DNA from: Methanothrix harundinacea 6Ac
GTDB lineage: Archaea; Halobacteriota; Methanosarcinia; Methanotrichales; Methanotrichaceae
DNA length: 64,000 nucleotides
Direction: 5' to 3'
NCBI RefSeq assembly: GCF_000235565.1
Contig: NC_017527.1
Coordinates: forward strand, 2,356,001-2,420,000
Part shown: piece after piece, positions 9,053 to 16,462 of the stretch
Numbering within the stretch: the stretch's first letter is position 1
Layout of the letters: each line of letters begins with the position of its first letter
The notes under the pieces: model-generated
What the model saw: the letters and a program-made list of their open reading frames with translations, nothing else
What the model was told of the DNA's origin: nothing
Database searches by the model: none
Position numbers and translations under genes: made by a program

Positions 9053-9189
9053 GATGATCCGAAGGATCAATCTCGCCCGCGTTATCTAAGGGTGGTGGTC
9101 CCCGGGGGCGATGCCAAAGATTAATACGGAAGTCGGCGGAGAGGTGTTGGGATAGACCGAACCGAGCAAAGGAGGTGAGAGAGACGAGA

Positions 9190-9444
9190 ATGAAGGGGTT
9201 TATGACGCTTCTGGCGGCCCTGTCCGTCCTGACGATGGCGGCCGCCGCAGGGGGCATGTATCAGGGGGTCTCCGGGGGGCCGTCGATGAGCTACGCCGGG
9301 GTATCGGGGTCGATCGACGGCGTCTTCGCCAGCTACCCGAAGGCGCCGGCCGCCTTCCCGGGGCCGCTCTTCATGAACGGCGAGGAGTTCTGCCAGTTTG
9401 TCGCAGCCCACCTCGCAGACCCGCCGACCGCCTGGAGGTGGTGA
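9190..9444 (+). CDS. Small secreted protein (84 aa)
   Basis: The ATG at 9190 is preceded by a strong Shine-Dalgarno sequence (GGAGGTGAG, about 9171-9179). The N-terminus MKGFMTLLAALSVLTMAAAA is a clear signal peptide, followed by a short mature region rich in Gly, Ser and Pro with a conserved tail NGEEFCQFVAAHLAD and a single Cys. The function is unknown. A decayed second copy lies at about 11.59-11.84 kb, and the last 72 coding bases plus 49 bases past the stop are nearly identical between the copies. This suggests either recent duplication of the 3' part or selection on it. No neighbour explains its role. Confidence 0.7.
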   Translation: MKGFMTLLAALSVLTMAAAAGGMYQGVSGGPSMSYAGVSGSIDGVFASYPKAPAAFPGPLFMNGEEFCQFVAAHLADPPTAWRW

Positions 9445-9493
9445 CGGGTCCTGAGCGGAGCGCAAGGGCGGACCGAAAAGCCCGGCTCCCGGG
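9373..9493 (+). repeat. 121-bp direct repeat, copy 1
   Basis: It aligns without gaps to 11765-11885 (offset 2392) with four mismatches. The repeat covers the 3' end of the small secreted gene and continues 49 bases past its stop into a GC-rich stretch ending AAAAGCCCGGCTCCCGGG. The two copies flank a tnpB element and a RelE-like toxin. Confidence 0.9.
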
Positions 9494-9608
9494 ATAGGGG
9501 GCCGGGCCTCGAACTGCCGGGATGCGGTGCTGCCGGGCAGCGCAATGCTGGCGTGCGGCGTCACCGCCGGGGGGGGGCCGGAGACGGAAATTGGTGCATC
9601 GTTGTCAA

Positions 9609-10742
9609 CTACCCGCCAATGAATTGGCGGGCATGAGGCTCGCCAGTATTGGGGGCTTGCGGCTCCGCAAAAAATCGGGCCACGATGGGTAGGTTGACAG
9701 CCACCCTTGCAGCTATGTTTCGAGCTGCGACGGTGTCAGCAGGGCCAGAGAAACCACAGCAGACACATGCAAACCGATCTCGAGTAGGTCGGTTTGACCG
9801 GGATATATGATGACAAATGGGGCATTCCTGGGACGTATAGTCAGGGTCGATGTAGACCACTGGAACTCCAGCGATCGCTGCCTTGTACTCGACGAACTGC
9901 CTGTGCTGATAGAATCCCCAGCTATGCTGTTTGCGTCTCTGAGCCTTCGAAACCGTCATCCTCTCCCGGATACCCTGAAGATCTTCGAGGGCGATCACGG
10001 AAGAGGTGTCTTTAGCTTTCGCAACCAGTTTTTTGGAGATGCAGTGGTTCACGTCTCGACGAAACCTAGCCTCCCGACCCGAGAGTTTCTTGAGATGACG
10101 TTTGGCGCTATCGGTCCCGCAGCTTTGAAGATCGGCCTTGAGGTTATCTATCTTGGATCGAACGTTCTCGATACCGTCACCGGAGAACTCTTCGCCGGTC
10201 GAATCAACGGCAATGTTCGTGATCCCGAGATCGACGCCGATAACACCAATCGGTTCGATCTTCGGAGACTCGGGAACTTCGACGACGACGCAGAGATAGA
10301 ACTCACCCCGTTCGAAAATGAGGTCGGCCTGTCCTCGGATCCGATTGAGCCGGGGTTCGTGGTACTCGCAGATGACAACAGGGACCTTTATCCTGCCTTC
10401 GAGAGTCAAGAGAGAAACGAGATCGAGACCTTTCCAGGACATGAGTCTCTGATCGTAAACGACAGATCCGTCAGGATCGAAGGTCGGTTTGATCGATTTG
10501 TCTCTCTTGTAGGCTTCGCAGGTCTTAGAGATAGCTCTGACCGCCATCTGAGCGGAGAGGTTAAATTGTTCCCGAATCGGATAATAAACGACCTTCTGCA
10601 GCTCGATTTTATTGGCGGTATGAAGCTCAAACGCTTTGTCAGCCACGAAGTTGCAGGCGGCGTTAAACTGATGCATCGTCTCGCGAATAGCTTGAACCTG
10701 TTCTGGGGTCGGTTCAAGCTTGACCTTGAGCGTCTGCATCAT
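9609..10742 (-). CDS. tnpB: TnpB RNA-guided nuclease, divergent type
   Basis: The protein has 377 residues. The RuvC residues are intact: Asp171 (GVIGVDLGITN), Glu253 (VIALEDLQGI) and Asp336 (GPADTVAARNIA). The zinc ribbon has CPIC (307/310) and CVCCG (326-329). It belongs to a different TnpB branch from the other two copies: RuvC-III reads ADTVAARN where they have DRDxNAA, and the N-terminus reads MQTLKVKLEPT. The last seven residues (ARQFIGG) are encoded inside the right-end hairpin, so the mRNA end and the likely guide RNA scaffold overlap. ATG 10742 and ATG 10739 are equivalent starts. An orphan tnpB with intact catalytic residues may be kept for guide-directed cutting at the donor site. 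Confidence 0.9.
   Translation of the reverse strand: MMQTLKVKLEPTPEQVQAIRETMHQFNAACNFVADKAFELHTANKIELQKVVYYPIREQFNLSAQMAVRAISKTCEAYKRDKSIKPTFDPDGSVVYDQRLMSWKGLDLVSLLTLEGRIKVPVVICEYHEPRLNRIRGQADLIFERGEFYLCVVVEVPESPKIEPIGVIGVDLGITNIAVDSTGEEFSGDGIENVRSKIDNLKADLQSCGTDSAKRHLKKLSGREARFRRDVNHCISKKLVAKAKDTSSVIALEDLQGIRERMTVSKAQRRKQHSWGFYQHRQFVEYKAAIAGVPVVYIDPDYTSQECPICHHISRSNRPTRDRFACVCCGFSGPADTVAARNIAARVAVNLPIVARFFAEPQAPNTGEPHARQFIGG
9612..9631. repeat. Right-end hairpin of the tnpB-only element
   Basis: CCCGCCAAT / ATTGGCGGG with a GA loop. The stem is identical to the right-end hairpin of the IS at 4549-4568 although the two TnpB proteins are only distantly related. Confidence 0.75.
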
Positions 10743-10816
10743 GTGTATAGACGTATCCCATCTATGGATATGAACATTTCGGTGCCAAGGAGAAGCGGGA
10801 GTAGGTACGCATTCCT

Positions 10817-10836
10817 CCCCCGACTGAAGTCGGGGG
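10817..10836. repeat. Left-end hairpin of the tnpB-only element
   Basis: CCCCCGACT / AGTCGGGGG with a GA loop, located about 75 bases upstream of the tnpB start. Confidence 0.65.
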
Positions 10837-10880
10837 CATCCTGCTGAGATTTTCGTGAAAATTAGCCCAGGGGGGATAAC

Positions 10881-11006
10881 ATGGATTCAAGAGTTCAAGG
10901 ACTCATTTGGCGGGGGTGGGATCAAATTCTGAGAGTTCAAAGAGGCTGGGATAAGGCGCTGAAGTACAAACTTGATGCGAAAGGTCAGATAACAGAGATG
11001 TTGTAG
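10881..11006 (+). CDS. Possible small antitoxin or gene remnant (41 aa)
   Basis: ATG at 10881 is preceded by AGGGGGGATAAC, and TAG is at 11004-11006. The short peptide contains an internal near-repeat (RGWDQILRVQ / RGWDKALKYK). It ends 28 bases before a RelE-like toxin on the same strand, the position expected for an antitoxin, but it is short and not recognised. It may be a truncated remnant cut by the adjacent tnpB element. Confidence 0.35.
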   Translation: MDSRVQGLIWRGWDQILRVQRGWDKALKYKLDAKGQITEML

Positions 11007-11034
11007 GCTGGGAAATAACGGGAGGGGTGAGGCG

Positions 11035-11316
11035 TTGTCGTATACCGTTATCGTATTGCCAAAAGCCGAGAAGCATCTCATCAAGCTGGATCAGAGGGCA
11101 TTTGATAAGATCTATGAACATATCGAAGAATTGAGAAATAATCCATACAATCCGCGCCCCAATGCCGATATCAAGAAGCTAAGAGGATTTAAATCCCCGC
11201 CAATGTACAGACTTAGGATCGGAAAGCAGAGATTAGAGTATTTCGTCGACGAATCGGACAAAACGATATACATCGCCGATGCATTTATGAGATCTGGCGA
11301 GTCGGATTATAGATAA
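11035..11316 (+). CDS. RelE/ParE-superfamily toxin
   Basis: The protein has 93 residues. RelE-type toxins are ribosome-dependent mRNA endonucleases; ParE relatives act on gyrase. The typical pattern is visible: YTVIVLPKAEKHLIKL at the N-terminus, a helical middle, KKLRGFKSPPMYRLRIGKQR and a final YIADAFMRSGESDYR. The basic Arg-rich strand RLRIGKQRLEYFV matches the substrate face. The start is TTG 11035 behind a good ribosome site (GGGAGGGGTGAG). The upstream 41-codon ORF or the downstream 48-codon ORF could be the antitoxin. The composition is more AT-rich than core genes, so acquisition by transfer is likely. Confidence 0.8.
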   Translation: MSYTVIVLPKAEKHLIKLDQRAFDKIYEHIEELRNNPYNPRPNADIKKLRGFKSPPMYRLRIGKQRLEYFVDESDKTIYIADAFMRSGESDYR

Positions 11317-11358
11317 GAGTATATACGAATGCGATTAGAATAGAAGTGGTGGTGGAGA

Positions 11359-11505
11359 ATGGAAGCCGCAAAAGTCGTAAAAAAAGACGACTACAGCGAA
11401 GCAGAGCACGTCGATTCCCAATATGAATATTTGGTCAAGAATAAAGATAAGGGAATCACGCTTGACGAGCTGTGCCGCAGGCGAACTGCCGGCCGCGATC
11501 TTTAA
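11359..11505 (+). CDS. Small charged protein (48 aa), possible antitoxin
   Basis: ATG at 11359 follows GTGGTGGAGA, and TAA is at 11503-11505. The peptide is very charged (AAKVVKKDDYSEAEH at the start, GITLDELCRRR near the end) and starts 42 bases after the RelE-like toxin. Size, charge and position fit an antitoxin, but no known family was recognised. Confidence 0.4.
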   Translation: MEAAKVVKKDDYSEAEHVDSQYEYLVKNKDKGITLDELCRRRTAGRDL

Positions 11506-11589
11506 CCGGCGGCGATATGCCGCTTGATCATACTGTTTTTGCCAAAAAAGCCCGGCTGCGCCTTCAAGAATCCGGACCATCATTTCGGT

Positions 11590-11836
11590 TTTTTCGGATC
11601 TGGCAGCTCTATCTCGATTGGCAGCGGCTGCCCCTCCCGCCGGGATCTTCGAGGGGGGTGTCCGGGGGCCATCCACGAGCCGCGCCGAGGTCCCGGGGTA
11701 GATGGACGGAGTCTTCGCGAGCTATCCCGATCCCGAGGCTCCCGCCTTTCCGGCTCCATGGCCCATGAACGGCAAGAAGTTCTGCCAGTTTGTCGCAGCC
11801 CACCTCGCAGACCAGCCGACCGCCTGGAGGTGGTGA
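11590..11836 (+). pseudogene. Decayed second copy of the small secreted gene
   Basis: In the frame ending at TGA 11834-11836, the translation aligns along its whole length with the protein at 9190-9444. A degenerate signal peptide (LAALSRLAAAA) is followed by GGVRGPSTSRAEVPG, an in-frame TAG at 11699-11701 where the intact copy has Ser, then DGVFASYP and NGKKFCQFVAAHLAD. The 5' part is strongly diverged while the 3' part is almost identical. An ATG directly after the stop (11702) could in principle give a 44-residue peptide without signal sequence. Confidence 0.75.
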
Positions 11837-11885
11837 CGGGTCCTGAGCGGGGCGCAAGGGCGGACCGAAAAGCCCGGCTCCCGGG
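11765..11885 (+). repeat. 121-bp direct repeat, copy 2
   Basis: It is the partner of 9373-9493, with four mismatches and no gaps. Recombination between the copies would delete the 2.4-kb segment with the tnpB element and the RelE-like toxin. Confidence 0.9.
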
Positions 11886-11930
11886 GCGGGGATGGACCGC
11901 TCTAGTCTATTTTTGCCGGGGGAAGCCCAG

Positions 11931-12039
11931 GGGGCGGAGGATCGGCGATTTTGACGAGGTGATCGCATCAATCGCCCTCGTCCACGACCGGGAGATCGGG
12001 ACGCGGGACCTCCGGTTTAGGGAGGTGTTGGGGTGGTGA
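11931..12039 (+). pseudogene. C-terminal remnant of a VapC-type PIN toxin
   Basis: The frame ending at TGA 12037-12039 reads RIGDFDEVIASIALVHD and then IGTRDLRFREV, the usual end of VapC (an Asp in the central helix, then the TRDxxxF strand). No PIN N-terminus with its first Asp is found upstream; that space is taken by the duplicated secreted-gene copy, which seems to have replaced it. VapC toxins are tRNA/rRNA nucleases; this piece cannot be active. Confidence 0.65.
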
Positions 12040-12445
12040 GGAGGAGAGGACTTTTTAAGAGGGTATTAAGATACGAATTCGCAATAATAATCTGGTAGGC
12101 GAAGTTCAAATCCTGTAAATCTCTGAGAGCCTGATGCATTGGTTATCTATTTAAGGGAAAACTCGTGATGTGTTACCAGTCAGTGTAACAAGTGATCTGA
12201 GTCCGGCCGGATCAAAATGGGTGCAGAAATCTTTTCTCGAATAATTCTGCATTCAGTCTCGCAACGCATAAATAGTAATATGAACTTTTGGATTAAGATA
12301 AAAGCATTTTACTCCCTTAACCGATGAACAATGAATGGCGCTTATACCATTCGTCTCTAAAGGATTTTCATGCAGAGTGTGCAGCGTTATATGGGACAAA
12401 TCATCGAGGGATACTTATATATGTTATTATCACCGATTTCATTTT
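12040..12445. other. Non-coding gap before the PIN/membrane module
   Basis: This 406-base AT-rich gap has no convincing gene. It marks the change from GC-rich remnants to the very AT-rich module. It contains a 17-bp sequence at 12315-12331 found again with one mismatch at 16135-16151, and a TATA-like stretch near 12414. Confidence 0.5.
12414..12421 (+). promoter_or_regulatory. TATA-like element of the PIN/membrane module
   Basis: CTTATATA lies about 32 bases before ATG 12446. This would give a leaderless or very short-leader transcript and favours that start over the upstream ATG at 12335. Confidence 0.5.
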
Positions 12446-14290
12446 ATGGCGGCGAACCAAATATATACATACGCCTTAATTAAGGCTCTCCAGCAAAGTG
12501 GAGGTGATTATGTTGGATCATTTACTACCTATGTGATTAAATGCTTAAAAAAAGACGAATATATGAGTACTGTTTCCATACAAAAGCAAATTCAAGATGA
12601 ATTTAAGTTTAAGATACCTATAAGAATAATTGAAATTATTTTGCGCAAAGCTGAACGGGACGGTTATGTAGAATTTACAGAAGACGAAATCGGCATGGGG
12701 TTATATCGCCTTACAGAGGAGGGGATGCAATTCCCTATTATCTTTAATAATCAAAAGGAAGTAAAAAAAGAAGTCGATGCATTGGTAGAAGATTTAACTA
12801 AATATATAAAATATAACTCCGATTTAGACGCTAAAGAAGAAGAAATTTATCAATCCCTTTTAGCATTTATCGGTAAGAATGTAGATCCTATAATAAATTA
12901 TATTGAAGATCCGAGCAAAATTGACACCAAAAAACCCTGCACTGAAGAGTGGTGCTATTGCCAATTGGATCACACTGTCGAGAAGCTTATATGTGATTAT
13001 ATCAGGCTTAGTAACAAAGGGGTAGAGGCTCATCGTGAGACATTGAGGAAGATGATCCTAGGTGCGATAATTTCATTAAGTTTTGAGGATAAAGTATCAA
13101 ATAAATCTGATTCAGAGTTTGCAAATACGACCCTTTATTTAGATACAAATGTATTATTTAGCTTATTGGGTCTTCACTATGAGGAATTTGATAAACCTCT
13201 TCAAGAGCTGTTCGCTTTAATTAAACAAAATAAATTTAAGATAAAAACATTTAAATTTACTGTCAACGAAGCTAGAAGATTCTTACTGAAATGTGCTAGT
13301 AGCCCTGATATTTATCATAAACCCATCAAAGTAAATTCTATTTGCGCATATCTTAAAAAAGAGAAGGATATGCCATCTCAAGAGATACTGGAATTAGCTT
13401 CTACTTTAGAATCTAAGATAGAGAGTATTGGTATAGAAATCGAATCAAAATATCATAACATAGATATCCCTAATTACGTTCCTAATGATGTTGAATTAGA
13501 AAATGATCTGCAAATATATAAAAAATATCAGCCAGATAATGCGAGGAAACACGACATCGCAGCTATAGAAATAATTAAAGAAATTCGGGTACAAGATAAA
13601 ATATTTAATATTGCTGATAGCAAAGCAATGTTTTTAACAGTAGATGGTGTATTAAGCAGATTCAATTATGAAAGAGATCATCAGGATGGATCCATACCAG
13701 AAGTCATCATGGATAGGCTATTGGTAAATACATTATGGTTAAAAGATCCTAATATATATATTCCAATAGAATTGTTAATTGCGACCTGCTGTAGAGACGT
13801 ATTTATAAAAAGAAATGTCTGGAGAAAGTTTTCAAAGGTAGTCCGTGAATTAAATGATAGCAAAGAACTCGATAAACACGATTTTCTAACACTTTATCAT
13901 TTGAAGTATGCAGAAACAATACTATGTGGGTTAGACGAAAAGGATACTGATATGATAACAGATGAGTTTATAAAAGAAAAATTAAAAAATGCGGATAAAT
14001 ATTTTACAGATCGAACCGGAAAAAACATAAGGCAATTTGTAACTAAAGGCATACAGAAAATAAAGAGGTTAATTTTTGCAATCGCAACGATCGCAATCAT
14101 AACCTTAATTGCTTTATTAATTATAAACAACTCGAATATTCTTTATGCATATATAATTGGAATCATGTGGATCGTAATTTTATTGATTCTATTGGAATTT
14201 GGCCCAAGCAAAATATTATGGGAAAAAATAGAAATTGATTTAATAAAAAGTTTGGATAACTTATATCCGAAAGTAGCGGAGGAAGAATGA
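12446..14290 (+). CDS. PIN-like nuclease with N-terminal winged-helix-like region and C-terminal membrane anchor
   Basis: The protein has 614 residues from ATG 12446 (the ORF is open back to 12335, but that part overlaps the promoter). The first ~100 residues look like a winged helix (KQIQDEF, then RKAERDGYVEF and YRLTEEG). A central PIN-like nuclease core follows: TTLYLDTNVLFSLLG (Asp233), NEARRF (Glu275), KHDIAAIEII (Asp370) and NIADSKAMFLTVDG (Asp391, Asp400). Two membrane helices lie at about 542-560 and 565-585, with a short cytoplasmic tail. Its ATGA overlap with the next gene implies translational coupling. It is far more AT-rich than the host genes, indicating transfer. The family is not recognised; a membrane-linked RNase effector for phage defence is inference. 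Confidence 0.65.
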   Translation: MAANQIYTYALIKALQQSGGDYVGSFTTYVIKCLKKDEYMSTVSIQKQIQDEFKFKIPIRIIEIILRKAERDGYVEFTEDEIGMGLYRLTEEGMQFPIIFNNQKEVKKEVDALVEDLTKYIKYNSDLDAKEEEIYQSLLAFIGKNVDPIINYIEDPSKIDTKKPCTEEWCYCQLDHTVEKLICDYIRLSNKGVEAHRETLRKMILGAIISLSFEDKVSNKSDSEFANTTLYLDTNVLFSLLGLHYEEFDKPLQELFALIKQNKFKIKTFKFTVNEARRFLLKCASSPDIYHKPIKVNSICAYLKKEKDMPSQEILELASTLESKIESIGIEIESKYHNIDIPNYVPNDVELENDLQIYKKYQPDNARKHDIAAIEIIKEIRVQDKIFNIADSKAMFLTVDGVLSRFNYERDHQDGSIPEVIMDRLLVNTLWLKDPNIYIPIELLIATCCRDVFIKRNVWRKFSKVVRELNDSKELDKHDFLTLYHLKYAETILCGLDEKDTDMITDEFIKEKLKNADKYFTDRTGKNIRQFVTKGIQKIKRLIFAIATIAIITLIALLIINNSNILYAYIIGIMWIVILLILLEFGPSKILWEKIEIDLIKSLDNLYPKVAEEE

Positions 14291-14919
14291 TGGAAGACAT
14301 AACTCTTCTCTTTTTTACCATCCTCTGGGCTCTGTTCGTGTCTTTAATAATTAGCGCTATAAATTATTTGATAGGCGTTCTATATATATATGGGAGTTTT
14401 TTCAAGAAAATGGGAAATATCATATTAAGTCCATTTATTTGCGGTGAGAAAAGAACTGATGATTGTAGAGCAGAGGACTTAAAAAAAATACTTGATCAAA
14501 TTTTAGAAGATTACAATGTGGTCAATAAGAAAAAACAAGGGTTAATAACATACGGGACAGATTTGGCTGCTATTGCAATTACATTGGATTTTACAGCATA
14601 TGGGATTTGGTATACTAACAACCAATCATTTTTGTTCTTCTCAAAATTAACTACGCACCCGAACTCAGCCTGGATTTGGATCATAATTATACACGCTATA
14701 TTGTTAGTGATTTCGGTGACTCTGAAATACGTTCATAGCGAAAAGATCGGATCCCTGGCACCTCACCAAATTATAGACATATTTAATCCAAATGAACGCA
14801 GTTTTAAATCTTGGGCGGCACAAAACATTGTGATGATAGCTGCAGTTATTGTTGGATTTTTAACACTATTATCAAGTTTTGCCATCTTCATGGATACCAT
14901 TTCATTGGTCATCGGTTAA
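14287..14919 (+). CDS. Four-helix membrane protein, partner of the PIN protein
   Basis: The 210-residue protein overlaps the PIN gene by four bases (ATGA). Hydrophobic segments lie at about 6-36, 86-106, 124-145 and 171-206, with a cytoplasmic-looking charged region at 45-85 (EDLKKILDQILEDYNVVNKKKQG). No catalytic motif is visible. The base composition matches the PIN gene and the two probably form one unit: membrane partner, pore or sensor, and nuclease. I do not recognise the family. ATG 14290 is an equally possible start. Confidence 0.65.
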   Translation: MMEDITLLFFTILWALFVSLIISAINYLIGVLYIYGSFFKKMGNIILSPFICGEKRTDDCRAEDLKKILDQILEDYNVVNKKKQGLITYGTDLAAIAITLDFTAYGIWYTNNQSFLFFSKLTTHPNSAWIWIIIIHAILLVISVTLKYVHSEKIGSLAPHQIIDIFNPNERSFKSWAAQNIVMIAAVIVGFLTLLSSFAIFMDTISLVIG

Positions 14920-14984
14920 GCCCACCACTCCTCAGTAAATCGCGTTCTACTTACTTGCGGATCTACCGCCCCAATCATACTAAA

Positions 14985-15990
14985 TTAGTGAGATGTTTTT
15001 GAGGAAGTTTCTAATCCCATATGATGAAGGACGCCAGCCAGTAGAGAGCTTGCGTTTTCGGTGAAGATATTGCTCCATCTAAGGGTGGAAAATCTTGCCA
15101 TCTTCACCTCCTTATTTAAGGCTCGCACAACTTTTAAAATTTTCCTACTTATTATTAGCATTAGTATAGCTATCCAGATTATAACCTCAATCGCTTGAGG
15201 ATTATACGTAGGAACCATATACAGTACGTACCTGCTCTTGAGTTCCTTAAATAGAATCTCGACCACCCATCGAGCCGCGTAAATCCTCGCTACTTCGTCA
15301 GGTTCTAACAACTCTGAAGAAATATTTGTGATATACATATGGTACCTGTCTTCATCCTTGTTAAATATCGACACAAACCTGAACCGCTCGGTGTACTTTT
15401 TCTCCTCGCCTCGATAAGAACGGGGGTTGAAGCTCATCTCAACTTCGACATCTAATATCTGTCTCTTAAGTCCTTCAAGACATCCTGAAGATGTTTTCCT
15501 CGAACATCGATGCTTCGGCCACACCATTTACTATAGTTTTCGATGATAGCTGGATTAGCGTTGTTTTTCAGCCTTGAAGCGAAGTATCCGCCGTTCTCCT
15601 TGATCCGAGTAAAAATCTGATACTTGTAGAACCCCAGATCAATAAGCAGGATCTGGTCCTTTATCCATGGCCCCATCCTCAGGTTCTTTACGTCGCTTGT
15701 ATTTTAGGAGAAGAGAGCAACACTCTTCGGACCACAGGCTACTTCACTAGTGAGAACGGAAACCTTGACGCCTGCTTCCACTTCTGCTTAGAATATATCT
15801 CATAGTCACGCTTCCGAGCGGCAAGAGTCCGTTGAAGAAAGAACCCATGGCCTATCGATAATGACCAGAACATATAAATTGGATCGATCTTAAGATCACG
15901 TTTTATCAAACCCGTCTATTTCGCTTTATCTCTTAGCCTTTCAGGCGGAAATAGAGCACAGAGTTCCATCATGATCAGGTTGATATCCAC
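14985..15990 (-). pseudogene. Degraded IS4-type DDE transposase
   Basis: Minus-strand pieces of one transposase lie in order but are interrupted. The N-terminal VDINLIMMELCALFPPERL ends at an in-frame TAG. The frame then resumes with IKRDLKIDPIYMFWSLSIG and LQRTLAARKRDYEIYS before further stops. ILLIDLGFYKYQIFTRI (first part of the DDE core) is in the frame 15452-15676, and the C-terminal part, with the family signature YAARWVVEILFKELKSR, is in the frame 14985-15527. At least two stops and one frameshift make it inactive. Its ends are not clear; the sequence 16005-16035 may hold the outer repeat. It separates the PIN module from the MazF remnant. Confidence 0.8.
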
Positions 15991-16147
15991 TTTTAAGTAA
16001 CGAGAGACCACTGATGCTACCCCCGGTTAATTATATATCAGTGGTCCATAGTAGCTACATGTTATTAATAAAGTGATGCTACTGCAAGTATAATGGGAGA
16101 GGCATTAAAAATCAGCGAAACTATTTAAATCGTTCCTTAACCGATGA

Positions 16148-16462
16148 TCAACGGAGCTTGAAGTTGATCTCTGCTTTAAGGTCGTCGTCCGCCTCACCTA
16201 GGACGCGGATGATTAGCCGCTTCTCAACGGTGGCGGGCTTATTGAGCATTATGACTGAGTCAGTTAATAACCCCGTGCCCTTGAATGAGGCAGAGGCGCT
16301 AGATACCAAGACCTCGGCCGGCGAAAGACGCTCTGGAACTCTTGAATATATATAAGCCACGATGACGTCGTCTCTGTATTTGCGGAGAAGAAGGGCGGGC
16401 CTTCTCTTGGAGCTCATCAAATCTGTGAAGGGGAAGGGTACGACGACGATCTAGCCTTTCAT
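16148..16462 (-). pseudogene. mazF: MazF/PemK-type toxin gene with an amber stop at codon 4
   Basis: Read from ATG 16462, the frame gives MKG, a TAG at 16453-16451, then IVVVPFPFTDLMSSKRRPA, an unmistakable MazF N-terminus, and continues to a normal TGA at 16148-16150. The stop replaces the residue that is usually Asp or Glu in GDIVLVPFPF. MazF proteins are sequence-specific mRNA endonucleases. Everything after the stop is intact, so the loss is either recent or bypassed: a TTG at 16420 could start a 90-residue protein lacking the first strand. The ATG overlaps the TGA of the upstream 53-codon ORF (TGATG), as in toxin-antitoxin operons. Confidence 0.85.

Larger units (their letters stand above)
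9604..10836 (-). mobile_element. IS605-type element with tnpB only
   Basis: A divergent tnpB is bounded by two perfect 9-bp-stem hairpins: the right end at 9612-9631, overlapping the tnpB stop, and the left end at 10817-10836. No tnpA is present, so mobility would need a transposase in trans. The sequence TTGAC (minus strand, 9604-9608) directly after the right hairpin resembles cleavage sites of the family. The outer left boundary is not resolved. Confidence 0.75.

Noticed and set aside
2940-10870. Shared GGGCTAAT outside the left ends of the 3-kb and 9.6-kb elements as a common target site
   Set aside because: The 8-base match lies at different distances from the two left hairpins and is absent from the 32.5-kb element; chance is likely.
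11335-11676. 113-codon minus ORF with a hydrophobic C-terminus
   Set aside because: It overlaps the 48-residue ORF and the pseudogene on the other strand, has no ribosome site, and its hydrophobic end is the complement of a charged Lys/Asp-rich coding stretch.
12100-12130. tRNA T-arm-like sequence (GTTCAAATCC)
   Set aside because: The arms around it do not pair, and no anticodon or acceptor stem can be built, so it is not called a tRNA or att site.
12335-12445. Upstream extension of the PIN gene to ATG 12335
   Set aside because: It crosses the TATA-like element at 12414 and its peptide is Cys/His-rich without structure; the start at 12446 fits an archaeal short-leader transcript better.
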